64,000 nt of DNA, taken from contig JAZNFO010000004.1 in the NCBI GenBank assembly GCA_045575975.1, forward strand, positions 1 through 64,000, written 5' to 3'. Position numbers and translations under genes: made by a program. Below, in pieces: positions 52,929 through 60,915 of this stretch (its first letter is position 1; every line of letters begins with the position of its first letter). The notes below the pieces were generated by a model that saw nothing but the letters and a program-made list of their open reading frames with translations, was not told the DNA's origin and ran no database searches. Source of the DNA: RGIG8709 sp045575975 (GTDB lineage Bacteria > Bacillota > Clostridia > Monoglobales > Monoglobaceae).

Positions 52929-53819
52929 TCATATATCAATTCGGAAATATTTCATTATTATTTTAAAATTATCCTGTGCTGATAAACATGTATCGATAAG
53001 ATAGCCTTTTTCACTTTCCCATTCTTTAAGTCCTCGATAGTAATACAGCCTGTGTTCTTCATCTATAATAAATGGAATTATATTGTTTTTCAAACATTCT
53101 TTAAACATTATAAGCCTGCCAACACGGCCATTCCCATCCTGAAAAGGATGGATGCGTTCAAATTTCACATGAAAATCAATTATATCCTCAAGAGTTACTT
53201 CCTTTTTTGTGTTGTATGAGCTTAATAACTTTTTGATTTCCTCGTGAACTTTTTCCGGAAGAGTTGTGTTCATTCCGCCAACTTCATTGGGCAATTTTTT
53301 ATATTCTCCAACAGCAAACCAATCCTTTCGGCTATCGCTGGTTCCGGTTTTTAGAAAATAATGCAATTCCTTTATATATTTCTCAGTCAGTTCATAGCTT
53401 GCATTATCAATAATATAATCTATACATTTAAAATGATTAGATGTTTCAAGAATATCGTCAACATTCACACTTTTATCTGTTATACCAATTGTGTTGGTTT
53501 CAAAAATGTATCGCGTTTGATCATGAGTAAGGCGGCTACCTTCAATATGATTTGAGTTGTATGTCAGGTCTATCTGTATTCGGTGATAAATACCTCCTGA
53601 AAGCTTGCATTCCTTCTGTTCTTTTAATATGTCAAGTAATGTTTTTATCTTTTTTGATTTTCTTTTTAAACGAAGAGGTTTCTCGCTATCCTCAGGAATA
53701 TTCCAGGTTTTACCTGATATAAAAGCTCCGGGAATTTTGCCATCTGCACAGTATTTCCGCACACTGCGATCAGTTAAATTCCACTTTTTTGCAAAATGGG
53801 ATACCGGTAAATATTTCAT
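52929..53819 (-). CDS. Fic domain protein with N-terminal helix-turn-helix
   Basis: 296 residues. Residues 1-48 resemble an excisionase/MerR-type DNA-binding domain (YLPVSHFAKKWNLTDRSVRKYCADG ... KTWNIPED). The Fic core has H224-P-F-Q-D-G-N-G-R232-V-G-R235, the complete catalytic motif for nucleotidyl transfer to proteins. S89-NHI-E93-G94 matches the S/TxxxE(G/N) inhibitory helix placed before the core, so the enzyme is probably autoinhibited (class II). The target is unknown. It is monocistronic, with its own promoter. Confidence 0.92.
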   Translation of the reverse strand: MKYLPVSHFAKKWNLTDRSVRKYCADGKIPGAFISGKTWNIPEDSEKPLRLKRKSKKIKTLLDILKEQKECKLSGGIYHRIQIDLTYNSNHIEGSRLTHDQTRYIFETNTIGITDKSVNVDDILETSNHFKCIDYIIDNASYELTEKYIKELHYFLKTGTSDSRKDWFAVGEYKKLPNEVGGMNTTLPEKVHEEIKKLLSSYNTKKEVTLEDIIDFHVKFERIHPFQDGNGRVGRLIMFKECLKNNIIPFIIDEEHRLYYYRGLKEWESEKGYLIDTCLSAQDNFKIIMKYFRIDI

Positions 53820-53841
53820 ATAGAAAACTCCTTTCTTATAT

Positions 53842-53870
53842 ATTTTATCATATTATCGGAAATTTATCAA
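53842..53870 (-). promoter_or_regulatory. Promoter of the fic gene
   Basis: On the minus strand TTGATA (53870-53865), 17 bases, TAAAAT (53847-53842), then the gene start at 53819 with AAAGGAG. Confidence 0.8.
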
Positions 53871-53909
53871 GGGTTTTTATATATAAAAATTAAAGTTATC
53901 TTTCCGATA
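53854..53909. promoter_or_regulatory. Inverted repeat TATCGGAAA, candidate operator
   Basis: TATCGGAAA (53854-53862) lies in the fic promoter spacer and its exact complement TTTCCGATA (53901-53909) lies upstream of the -35 box, separated by 38 bases. The placement suits repression by a dimer with looping, perhaps by Fic itself. Confidence 0.5.
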
Positions 53910-53960
53910 GCAAAAGCTTTTTGCACGAAAACCTAACAAAACGCAAGTATAGATTAGATT

Positions 53961-53990
53961 ATAAAAATGCAGAGTGCGTAAACACTCTGC
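53961..53990 (-). terminator. Terminator of folD
   Basis: GCAGAGTG (53969-53976) and CACTCTGC (53983-53990), followed on the minus strand by ATTTTTAT. Confidence 0.82.
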
Positions 53991-54012
53991 AAAATTCTTC
54001 CCTATAATAGAA

Positions 54013-54867
54013 TTATATCAAACCATTCTGTTTCTTTGCAGCGGTAACTGTGTTCTGCATAAGCATTGAAATTGTCATAGGACCAACTCCGCCTGGAACG
54101 GGAGTTATTGCACCTGCAACCTTTTCAACAGCATCAAAATCAACATCTCCGCAAAGCTTTCCGTCATCAAGGCGGTTCATTCCAACATCAATAACAACGG
54201 CACCCTCTTTAACCATATCAGCGGTAACAAAGTTTGCTCTTCCAACTGCGGCAACAAGAATATCTGCAGTTTTTGTAACCTCTTTAAGATTTTTTGTCCT
54301 TGAATGACAAGTTGTAACAGTTCCGTTTTTATGAAGAAGAAGCATAGACATTGGCTTTCCAACAATGTTTGATCTTCCGATAACAACACAGGTTTTGCCC
54401 TCCGGCTCAATTCCGCTTTCTTTAATAAGCTCCATAATTCCTGCTGGTGTGCATGGAACAAAATCAAAATCACCTATCATAATTTTGCCAACATTTGTGG
54501 GATGAAAAGCATCAACATCCTTTTCGGGAGCAATCGTGTTTATAACATCCTTTTCATCAAGATGCTTTGGAAGAGGAAGCTGGCACAAAATTCCGTTGAT
54601 TTTTTCGTCATTGTTGAGGTTTTCGATTAATGCTTTTAATTCTTCCTGAGTTGTACTTTCAGGTAATGCATACTTTAATGAATACATTCCAAGCTCATTA
54701 CACATTGCCTCTTTTCTTCCAACATAAACCTTTGATGCAGGGTCCTCCCCAACAATAATAACTGCAAGGCCGGGATTAATGCCTTTTTCTTTCAGCGCTT
54801 CGATTTCTTTTTTTAATTCGTTCTTCACTCTTTCGGAAACTGTTTTTCCGCTTAGTAGTTTTGCCAT
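54013..54867 (-). CDS. folD: Methylene-THF dehydrogenase/cyclohydrolase FolD
   Basis: Bifunctional one-carbon enzyme, 284 residues. The catalytic segment VGEDPASKVYVGRKEAMC, then GILCQLPLPKHLDEKDVINTIAPEKDVD, the NADP motif VIGRSNIVGKPMSMLL and the end VPGGVGPMTISMLMQNT are all conserved. ATG 54867 with GGAGAAAC upstream. Its first 92 bases overlap the 3' end of the upstream radical SAM gene in another frame. Confidence 0.96.
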   Translation of the reverse strand: MAKLLSGKTVSERVKNELKKEIEALKEKGINPGLAVIIVGEDPASKVYVGRKEAMCNELGMYSLKYALPESTTQEELKALIENLNNDEKINGILCQLPLPKHLDEKDVINTIAPEKDVDAFHPTNVGKIMIGDFDFVPCTPAGIMELIKESGIEPEGKTCVVIGRSNIVGKPMSMLLLHKNGTVTTCHSRTKNLKEVTKTADILVAAVGRANFVTADMVKEGAVVIDVGMNRLDDGKLCGDVDFDAVEKVAGAITPVPGGVGPMTISMLMQNTVTAAKKQNGLI

Positions 54868-56695
54868 TTTTTGTTTCTCCTTTTTTGTTTTCTTCTCTGG
54901 TTTTATTATCAGGCTTTATAAGGCACTTTTCTCCATAACCAATTAAATCGGCTCTTTTTGCCTTTAAAAGCGCTTTTTTCACAAGGTCATAATTTTTCTT
55001 ATCTCTGTATTGAAGAAGAGCCCTTTGCATTTTTTTCTCTTCAAAGCTCCTGGGAACATAAACCTTTTCCATAGTTCTTGGATTTATTCCCGTGTAAAAC
55101 ATTGCGGTTGAAAGACTTCCCGGGGTGGGGTAAAAATCCTGAACCTGCATTGGATTAAGGTGATTGTCCCGCAGGAACTCCGCAAGCTTAACCGCATCAG
55201 AAAGGGTGCTTCCCGGATGGGAGGACATAAGATAAGGAACAACATATTGCTCCATTTTAAGTCTTTTATTTATCTTATCAAACCTTTCCACAAAGTCCTT
55301 GTAAACCTTTGCCGACGGCTTTCCCATAACTTTCAGAACATTATCTGAAATATGCTCTGGAGCAACTCTTAATTGCCCGCTGATGTGATATTTTGAAAGC
55401 TCTTCAAGGAACTCGTCATTTTTCTCCGCCAGTAAATAATCATATCTTATCCCCGAGCGGATAAAAACCTTTTTAACTCCGTCAATTTTTCTAAGCTTCT
55501 TTAGAAGCTCAAGGTAATCCTTGTGTGATGCATCAATATTTTTGCAGGGAGTGGGGAAAAGACATTGTTTTTCCTTGCAGACTCCCACCTTTAACTGCTT
55601 TTCGCAGGATGGGTGCCTGAAATTTGCAGTAGGCCCTCCAACATCGTGAACATATCCCTTAAAATCCTTGTCACGGGTGAAATTCTTCACCTCGTTGATT
55701 ATTGATTCGTGTCCCCTTGCAGTAACACATCTGCCCTGATGCAGGGCGAGAGCACAAAAGCTGCAGGAGCCGAAACAACCTCTCGATGACTGAATGCTGA
55801 ACTTAACCTCTGAAATGGCAGGAACGCCACCGTCTTTTTCATACATAGGATGATAAGTGTTTTCATAAGGCAGAGAATAAACTCTGTCAAGCTCTTCGGA
55901 ACTAAGTGGTTTTGCTGGGGGATTTTGAACCAAAAATTTGTCTCTGTCAAGCTGACAAAGAGCCTTTCCGCAAACAGAATCCTGCTCCTCGTAAATAATT
56001 TTTGTCATATAGGCATACTTTTGCTTATCGGCACAAACCTCGTCATATGACGGAAGAATAATGCTGTCTTCAGGCAGAAAATTCTTGTCCCCCTCAAGAT
56101 AGCAAGTGCCTGCCACATTTTTAATATCCTTTATATTAACTCCTGAATTAAGAAGGTTGGCGATTTCGACAATCTGCCTTTCTCCCATTCCGAAAATCAG
56201 AATATCAGCACCTGAATCAGTAAGAATATTCCGCCTCACCTTGTCCTGCCAGTAATCATAGTGTGCAAAACGGCGGAGGCTTGCTTCAATTCCACCGATA
56301 ATAACGGGGATTTTTCTGCCAAAGGCTTCCCTTATTTTATTTGTGTAAACAATGGTTGCTCTGTCAGGACGAAGCCCTGCTTTCCCGCCGGGGGAATAAA
56401 GGTCTTCATTTCGAACCTTTTTGTGGGCGGTGTAGTGATTGACCATAGAGTCCATATTCCCCGCAGAAACAAGAAAGCCAAGTCTTGGCTCGCCTAAAGC
56501 CTGAAAGCTTTCTTTATTATGCCAGTCAGGCTGGGAAATAATTCCCACCGTATAGCCCTCAGCCTCAAGCAACCTGGAAATAATAGCGGGGCCGAAGCTT
56601 GAATGGTCAACATAGGCATCACCTATAACATAAACAAAATCAAGCTTTTCTATATTCAGTTTTTCCATATCCGCTTTGGAAACAGGAAGAAACAT
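54776..56695 (-). CDS. YgiQ family radical SAM protein
   Basis: 639 residues. The N-terminal half (YVIGDAYVDHSSFGPAIISRLLEAEGY, PVIIGGIEASLRRFAHYDYW) resembles a B12-binding-like fold. The radical SAM core has CFGSCSFC (SSRGCFGSCSFCALALHQGR). It ends with a lysine/arginine-rich tail (EENKKGETKNGKTTKRKNSF). The family is conserved, with no established reaction. The last 92 bases overlap the start of folD, so the basic tail and FolD residues are encoded by the same DNA in two frames. Confidence 0.9.
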   Translation of the reverse strand: MFLPVSKADMEKLNIEKLDFVYVIGDAYVDHSSFGPAIISRLLEAEGYTVGIISQPDWHNKESFQALGEPRLGFLVSAGNMDSMVNHYTAHKKVRNEDLYSPGGKAGLRPDRATIVYTNKIREAFGRKIPVIIGGIEASLRRFAHYDYWQDKVRRNILTDSGADILIFGMGERQIVEIANLLNSGVNIKDIKNVAGTCYLEGDKNFLPEDSIILPSYDEVCADKQKYAYMTKIIYEEQDSVCGKALCQLDRDKFLVQNPPAKPLSSEELDRVYSLPYENTYHPMYEKDGGVPAISEVKFSIQSSRGCFGSCSFCALALHQGRCVTARGHESIINEVKNFTRDKDFKGYVHDVGGPTANFRHPSCEKQLKVGVCKEKQCLFPTPCKNIDASHKDYLELLKKLRKIDGVKKVFIRSGIRYDYLLAEKNDEFLEELSKYHISGQLRVAPEHISDNVLKVMGKPSAKVYKDFVERFDKINKRLKMEQYVVPYLMSSHPGSTLSDAVKLAEFLRDNHLNPMQVQDFYPTPGSLSTAMFYTGINPRTMEKVYVPRSFEEKKMQRALLQYRDKKNYDLVKKALLKAKRADLIGYGEKCLIKPDNKTREENKKGETKNGKTTKRKNSFRKSEERIKKRNRSAERKRH

Positions 56696-56772
56696 ATATA
56701 ATACCTCTTTTCATTATAACTATATTATCATTTTTTCCCCCGTATTTCAAGAGTTTTTTGTATAAAAATCAC

Positions 56773-56801
56773 TTGACTTTAGAGGGAAATAAATCTATAA
56801 T
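56773..56801 (+). promoter_or_regulatory. Promoter of the ACT-PFL pair
   Basis: TTGACT (56773-56778), 17 bases, TATAAT (56796-56801), 38 bases before the first start. Confidence 0.87.
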
Positions 56802-56838
56802 TATTGTAGTAAAATAATAGAAATTTCGGAGGTTTATT

Positions 56839-57108
56839 ATGAAGGCTATAGTAACTGTTATGGGGGTTGACAAAAAGGGAATTATTGCCGGTGTCAGCAC
56901 CTTGCTTTCTGATTTTAATATAAATATTCTGGACATAAACCAAACCATTATGCAAAATATTTTCACAATGGTTATGCTTGTTGATATCAAGGAGTCAACC
57001 GCTGATTTCAAAGCTGTCTCTAATGCTCTTTCTGAGCTTGGGGAAAAGCTTGGTGTTGAAATCAGAATTCAGCACGAGGATATTTTCAATTCAATGCATA
57101 AAATATAG
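56839..57108 (+). CDS. ACT domain protein (UPF0237)
   Basis: 89-residue single ACT domain (MKAIVTVMGVDKKGIIAGVSTLLSDFNINILDINQ), a fold that senses amino acids or other small ligands. It resembles GcvR-type regulators. CGGAGG precedes the ATG. It is 14 bases before the PFL gene, a conserved pairing that suggests it regulates or binds that protein. The ligand is unknown. Confidence 0.9.
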   Translation: MKAIVTVMGVDKKGIIAGVSTLLSDFNINILDINQTIMQNIFTMVMLVDIKESTADFKAVSNALSELGEKLGVEIRIQHEDIFNSMHKI

Positions 57109-57122
57109 GGGGAAAATGCTCT

Positions 57123-58481
57123 ATGATAAACACAGGTGAAATCAGGGAAACTATAAAGATGATTCGTGATGAGCATCTTGATATAAGAACAATAACAATG
57201 GGAATTTCTCTTTTTGACTGCATTTCGGAGGACGGAGAAAAGTGCCTTTCAAAGGTGTATGACAAAATCACCCGCTCTGCTGAAAATCTTGTAAAAACAG
57301 GGGAGGATATAAGTCGTGAATATGGTATTCCCATTATAAATAAAAGAATTTCCGTAACCCCAATATCGATGATAGCAGCTGCAACTGACCTTAATAGCTA
57401 TGTGCCTTTTGCAAAGATTATGGACAAGGCAGCAGAGGCGGTTGGAGTTAACTTTATCGGCGGTTTTTCAGCCCTTTTGTATAAGGGCCTGACAAAAAGT
57501 GACCATATCTTTCTTGATTCTATTCCCGAGGCATTGAGTATAACTGACAGAGTTTGTTCATCAGTTGGTGTTGCCACAACAAAAGCGGGAATAAATATGG
57601 ATGCAGTTAAGAAAGCGGGAGAAATTATAAAGAAAACAGCAGAACTTACTAAGGATACAGGCTCATATGGTTGTGCAAAGTTTGTTGTTTTTGCAAATCC
57701 TGTTGAAGATAATCCCTTTATGGCAGGTGCTTTCCACGGAGTTGGAGAGGGTGAAAATGTTATAAATGTTGGTGTCAGCGGACCGGGGGTAGTTAAGGCA
57801 GCAATCGAGCAGGTAAGAGGGGCCGATTTCGGTGTTCTTTCAAATACTATAAAAAATACTGCTTTCAAAATAACAAGAATGGGACAGCTAGTTGCCAGGG
57901 AAGCATCAAAAAGACTTGGGGTTCCTTTCGGGATTGTTGACTTGTCTCTTGCTCCCACACCTGCAGTTGGTGACAGTGTTGCATATATACTTGAGGAAAT
58001 GGGACTTGAAAAATGCGGAACTCACGGCACAACTGCAGCCCTTGCACTTTTAAACGATGCAGTAAAAAAAGGCGGGGTTATGGCAACAGATTATGTTGGT
58101 GGTCTTAGCGGTGCGTTTATTCCTGTCAGCGAGGATGCGGGAATGATTGCGGCGGCACAGGCGGGGGCTCTCACCCTTGAAAAGCTTGAAGCAATGACTT
58201 GTGTGTGTTCAGTTGGACTTGATATGATAGCGGTTCCGGGAAGCACACCGGCAGAAACTTTATCTGCAATTATAGCAGACGAAATGGCTATTGGGGTTGT
58301 AAACCAGAAAACAACTGCAGTGAGAATTATCCCTGTTGTTGGAAAAGATGTTGGAGAAATAGTTGAATACGGCGGACTTATGGGTTCTGCACCAATTATG
58401 CCCGTTAATCCAAACTCCAGCAAAGCATTTATTGACAGAGGCGGCAGAATACCTGCACCGCTTCACAGCCTTAGAAATTAG
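57123..58481 (+). CDS. PFL family protein (UPF0210, DUF711)
   Basis: 452 residues of a conserved family with a glycyl-radical-enzyme-like fold. Typical segments are IRTITMGISLFDCI, NKRISVTPISMIAAAT, GAFHGVGEGENVINVGVSGPGVV and IPVVGKDVGEIVEYGGLMG. No glycyl-radical motif is seen near the C-terminus. Function is not established. The ACT gene upstream is probably its partner. Confidence 0.9.
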   Translation: MINTGEIRETIKMIRDEHLDIRTITMGISLFDCISEDGEKCLSKVYDKITRSAENLVKTGEDISREYGIPIINKRISVTPISMIAAATDLNSYVPFAKIMDKAAEAVGVNFIGGFSALLYKGLTKSDHIFLDSIPEALSITDRVCSSVGVATTKAGINMDAVKKAGEIIKKTAELTKDTGSYGCAKFVVFANPVEDNPFMAGAFHGVGEGENVINVGVSGPGVVKAAIEQVRGADFGVLSNTIKNTAFKITRMGQLVAREASKRLGVPFGIVDLSLAPTPAVGDSVAYILEEMGLEKCGTHGTTAALALLNDAVKKGGVMATDYVGGLSGAFIPVSEDAGMIAAAQAGALTLEKLEAMTCVCSVGLDMIAVPGSTPAETLSAIIADEMAIGVVNQKTTAVRIIPVVGKDVGEIVEYGGLMGSAPIMPVNPNSSKAFIDRGGRIPAPLHSLRN

Positions 58482-58483
58482 TT

Positions 58484-58512
58484 AAAAGGATGGGTTATCC
58501 CATCCTTTTTTT
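58484..58512. terminator. Bidirectional terminator between PFL gene and sigK
   Basis: AAAAGGATGGG (58484-58494) with CCCATCCTTTT (58499-58509), T-runs on both exits. The sigK stop lies within its edge. Confidence 0.88.
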
Positions 58513-59194
58513 AATCCACAATGCCTTTTTTCAGTTTTGACACTGCCTTTTTTTCAATTCTTGATATGTATGACCTTGAAATATCAAGTTTTTTTGCAAG
58601 CTCTCGTTGGGTAAGTGGCTTATTTCCGTCAAGACCGTATCTCTTGATTATTATTCTTCTTTCTCTGTCGTCAAGCTCGGAAAGAATATTTTCTCTCAGC
58701 TTTTTCACCTGAGATTTAAGCTCAATAATATCCGCAACCTCTTCATCTGAGCTCATAACATCAACAAGCAGAATTTGATTTCCTTCTTTATCTGTGCCGA
58801 TAGGGTCGTTAAGAGAAACATCGTTCTGACTTTTTTTGTTACTCCTTATAAGCATCAGAATTTCATTGTCAATGCATCTTGATGCGTAGGTGGCAAGGCG
58901 AACGCCTTTTTTTGGGTTAAAGCTTGTTATTCCCTTTATAAGTCCGATAGTTCCGATTGATATAAGTTCTTCGCCATCTTCTCTTGTCTGTGAATATTTT
59001 TTAACCACATGGGCAACAAGCCTGAGGTTATGTTCTATAAGCTTGTTTCTTGCTTCAATATCACCTTTTAACATTTTTTCAATGCATTCTGCCTCTTCTT
59101 CATCTGAAAGAGGATTTGGAAAAGAATTTGTCCCCGAAACATAGGATATAAGAAACACGACTGAATTAAAAAATGCGTCCAGCATACCAAACAT
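58511..59194 (-). CDS. sigK: Sporulation sigma factor K, with pro-sequence
   Basis: Late mother-cell sigma factor, 227 residues from ATG 59194 (AGGTGA upstream). Residues 1-17 are a hydrophobic pro-sequence ending VVFLIS, followed by YVSGTNSFPNPLS. That aligns with the known Bacillus cleavage point between Ser and Tyr. Region 2 (NLRLVAHVVKKYSQTREDGEELISIGTIGLIKGI) and region 4 (LTQRELAKKLDISRSYISRIEKKA) are intact. The gene is uninterrupted, with no skin element. bofA in the same window supports processing control. Confidence 0.94.
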   Translation of the reverse strand: MFGMLDAFFNSVVFLISYVSGTNSFPNPLSDEEEAECIEKMLKGDIEARNKLIEHNLRLVAHVVKKYSQTREDGEELISIGTIGLIKGITSFNPKKGVRLATYASRCIDNEILMLIRSNKKSQNDVSLNDPIGTDKEGNQILLVDVMSSDEEVADIIELKSQVKKLRENILSELDDRERRIIIKRYGLDGNKPLTQRELAKKLDISRSYISRIEKKAVSKLKKGIVD

Positions 59195-59263
59195 AAAATC
59201 ACCTGAATAAAAAATTTTTCTTCTCTTTATCATATTCAGCAGAAAAAAATTTGTGCAAGTCCG

Positions 59264-59292
59264 TTGACTTTTTAAGGAAGATATGATAATAT
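59264..59292 (+). promoter_or_regulatory. Likely promoter of the SCIFF operon
   Basis: TTGACT (59264-59269), 17 bases, TAATAT (59287-59292). A TATAAT at 59290-59295 would need a 20-base spacer. Confidence 0.65.
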
Positions 59293-59329
59293 AATAAAAG
59301 GTTTATATGAGTAAATGGAGGTTTTATAA

Positions 59330-59476
59330 ATGAAACATATTGTAACACTTGAAACTCGCAATCTTTGTGAAAGTGCAAAAAAAGGTGGCTGCGGCGAATG
59401 TCAGACATCTTGCCAGTCTGCTTGTAAAACAAGCTGCGGTATTGCAAACCAGAAGTGCGAAAACGAAAATAAATAA
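59330..59476 (+). CDS. scfA: SCIFF ranthipeptide precursor
   Basis: 48 residues from ATG 59330, with GGAGG at 59317-59321. It starts MKHIVTLETRNLCESAKKGG and has the family core with C21, C24, C28, C32, C36 and C43 (GCGECQTSCQSACKTSCG): six cysteines in the usual spacing, plus an extra C13 in the leader. The maturase encoded downstream is expected to form thioether links from these Cys. The mature role in Clostridia is debated (signalling or redox). Confidence 0.96.
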   Translation: MKHIVTLETRNLCESAKKGGCGECQTSCQSACKTSCGIANQKCENENK

Positions 59477-59486
59477 TTAAAGCTTG

Positions 59487-59511
59487 GAATGCCGCCGCCT
59501 GGGCGGCATTC
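59487..59511 (+). terminator. Hairpin between SCIFF peptide and maturase
   Basis: GAATGCCGCC (59487-59496) pairs with GGCGGCATTC (59502-59511). The T-run is short, so it is a partial terminator or mRNA stabiliser that could keep peptide mRNA in excess over maturase mRNA. Confidence 0.65.
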
Positions 59512-59542
59512 TTCCGTTAACTGAATAAAAGGAGTTTTTATT

Positions 59543-60913
59543 TTGATACATAAATATAAGCAGGGTGGTTTTAATATTGTGCTAGATGCTGCATCTGGCT
59601 CAATTCATGTATTTGATGATATTGCCTATGAAATGATAGATATATTTCCTCATAAGACTAAGGAGGAAGTTGTGGAAAGCATTTTTTCAAAATACGGGAA
59701 AGATGCAAAAATAGAAGAAATTGAAGAATGTTATGAACAGATAGCAGAGCGGAAAGCTATGGGTAAGCTTTTTGCAGAGGATACCTATGCCTCTATGGCA
59801 GGAGAGCTTAAAGACAAAACATCAGGAGTGATAAAAGCTCTTTGCCTCCATGTTGCCCATACATGTAACCTGAATTGTTCTTATTGCTTTGCAAGTCAGG
59901 GAAAATATCAGGGAGAAAGAGCGATTATGAGCCTTGAAACCGGGAAAAGAGCCCTTGATTTTCTTATAGAAAATTCAGGCACTCGTCATAATCTTGAGGT
60001 TGACTTTTTTGGCGGAGAACCTCTTATGAATTTTGATATGGTGAAAGACCTTGTTAAATATGCAAGAGAGAGGGAAAAGGAAACAGGAAAGAATTTCAGG
60101 TTTACCCTTACCACCAACGGTGTTTTGATTGATGATGATGTGATAGACTTTGCAAATCGCGAAATGAGTAATGTTGTTTTGAGCCTTGACGGAAGAAAAG
60201 AGGTTCACGACAGATTCAGAGTTGATTATAATGGCGTTGGAAGCTGGGAAAAAATTGTTCCCAAATTCAAAAGACTGGTAGAAAAAAGAGGAAATAAGGA
60301 TTACTATATGAGGGGAACATTCACCCACCAAAATCCAGATTTCTTAAAAGATATAGAAACAATGCTCACCCTTGGTTTCACAGAGCTTAGTATGGAGCCG
60401 GTTGTATGTGCAAAGGAAGATCCGTCAGCCCTCACAGACAGTGATTTGACGGTTGTTATGGACCAATACGAAAAGCTTGCAGACTTAATGCTTAAAAGGG
60501 AAAAGGAAGGAAAACCCTTTGTGTTCTATCACTATATGATAGATTTGAAAGGGGGCCCCTGTATTTATAAAAAGATTTCAGGCTGTGGTTCGGGAACAGA
60601 ATATATGGCGGTTACTCCCTGGGGTGACCTTTACCCTTGTCACCAGTTTGTTGGTGAAGAAAAGTTTAAGCTTGGTGACATATGGAATGGTGTTCAGAAT
60701 AAGAAAGTTCAGGGAGAGTTTAAAGCCTGCAATGTGTATTCAAGACCTGAATGCCGTGATTGCTGGGCAAGACTTTATTGTTCAGGCGGTTGTGCTGCCA
60801 ATGCTTATCATGCAACGGGAGAGATAACAGGGGTTTATAAGGACGGCTGTGAACTGTTTAAAAAGCGTATGGAATGTGCTATTTATCTTGAAATAGCACG
60901 AATGATGAAATAA
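59543..60913 (+). CDS. scfB: SCIFF peptide radical SAM maturase
   Basis: 456 residues from TTG 59543 with AAAAGGAG upstream. An N-terminal peptide-recognition region (about 1-90) precedes the radical SAM core with C108, C112 and C115 (CNLNCSYC). FFGGEP and TLTTNGVLI are typical. The C-terminal SPASM region carries many Cys (CGSGTEYMAVTPWGDLYPCH, CRDCWARLYCSGGCAANA) for auxiliary Fe-S clusters. It forms Cys-to-residue thioethers in the SCIFF peptide. Confidence 0.95.
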   Translation: MIHKYKQGGFNIVLDAASGSIHVFDDIAYEMIDIFPHKTKEEVVESIFSKYGKDAKIEEIEECYEQIAERKAMGKLFAEDTYASMAGELKDKTSGVIKALCLHVAHTCNLNCSYCFASQGKYQGERAIMSLETGKRALDFLIENSGTRHNLEVDFFGGEPLMNFDMVKDLVKYAREREKETGKNFRFTLTTNGVLIDDDVIDFANREMSNVVLSLDGRKEVHDRFRVDYNGVGSWEKIVPKFKRLVEKRGNKDYYMRGTFTHQNPDFLKDIETMLTLGFTELSMEPVVCAKEDPSALTDSDLTVVMDQYEKLADLMLKREKEGKPFVFYHYMIDLKGGPCIYKKISGCGSGTEYMAVTPWGDLYPCHQFVGEEKFKLGDIWNGVQNKKVQGEFKACNVYSRPECRDCWARLYCSGGCAANAYHATGEITGVYKDGCELFKKRMECAIYLEIARMMK

Positions 60914-60915
60914 TT

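Noticed and set aside
57398..57958. 186-residue minus-strand frame inside the PFL gene
   Set aside because: Antisense shadow with no ribosome site and proline/serine-rich composition.
58511..59194. Skin-like element in sigK
   Set aside because: The sigma factor frame is continuous with both regions 2 and 4.
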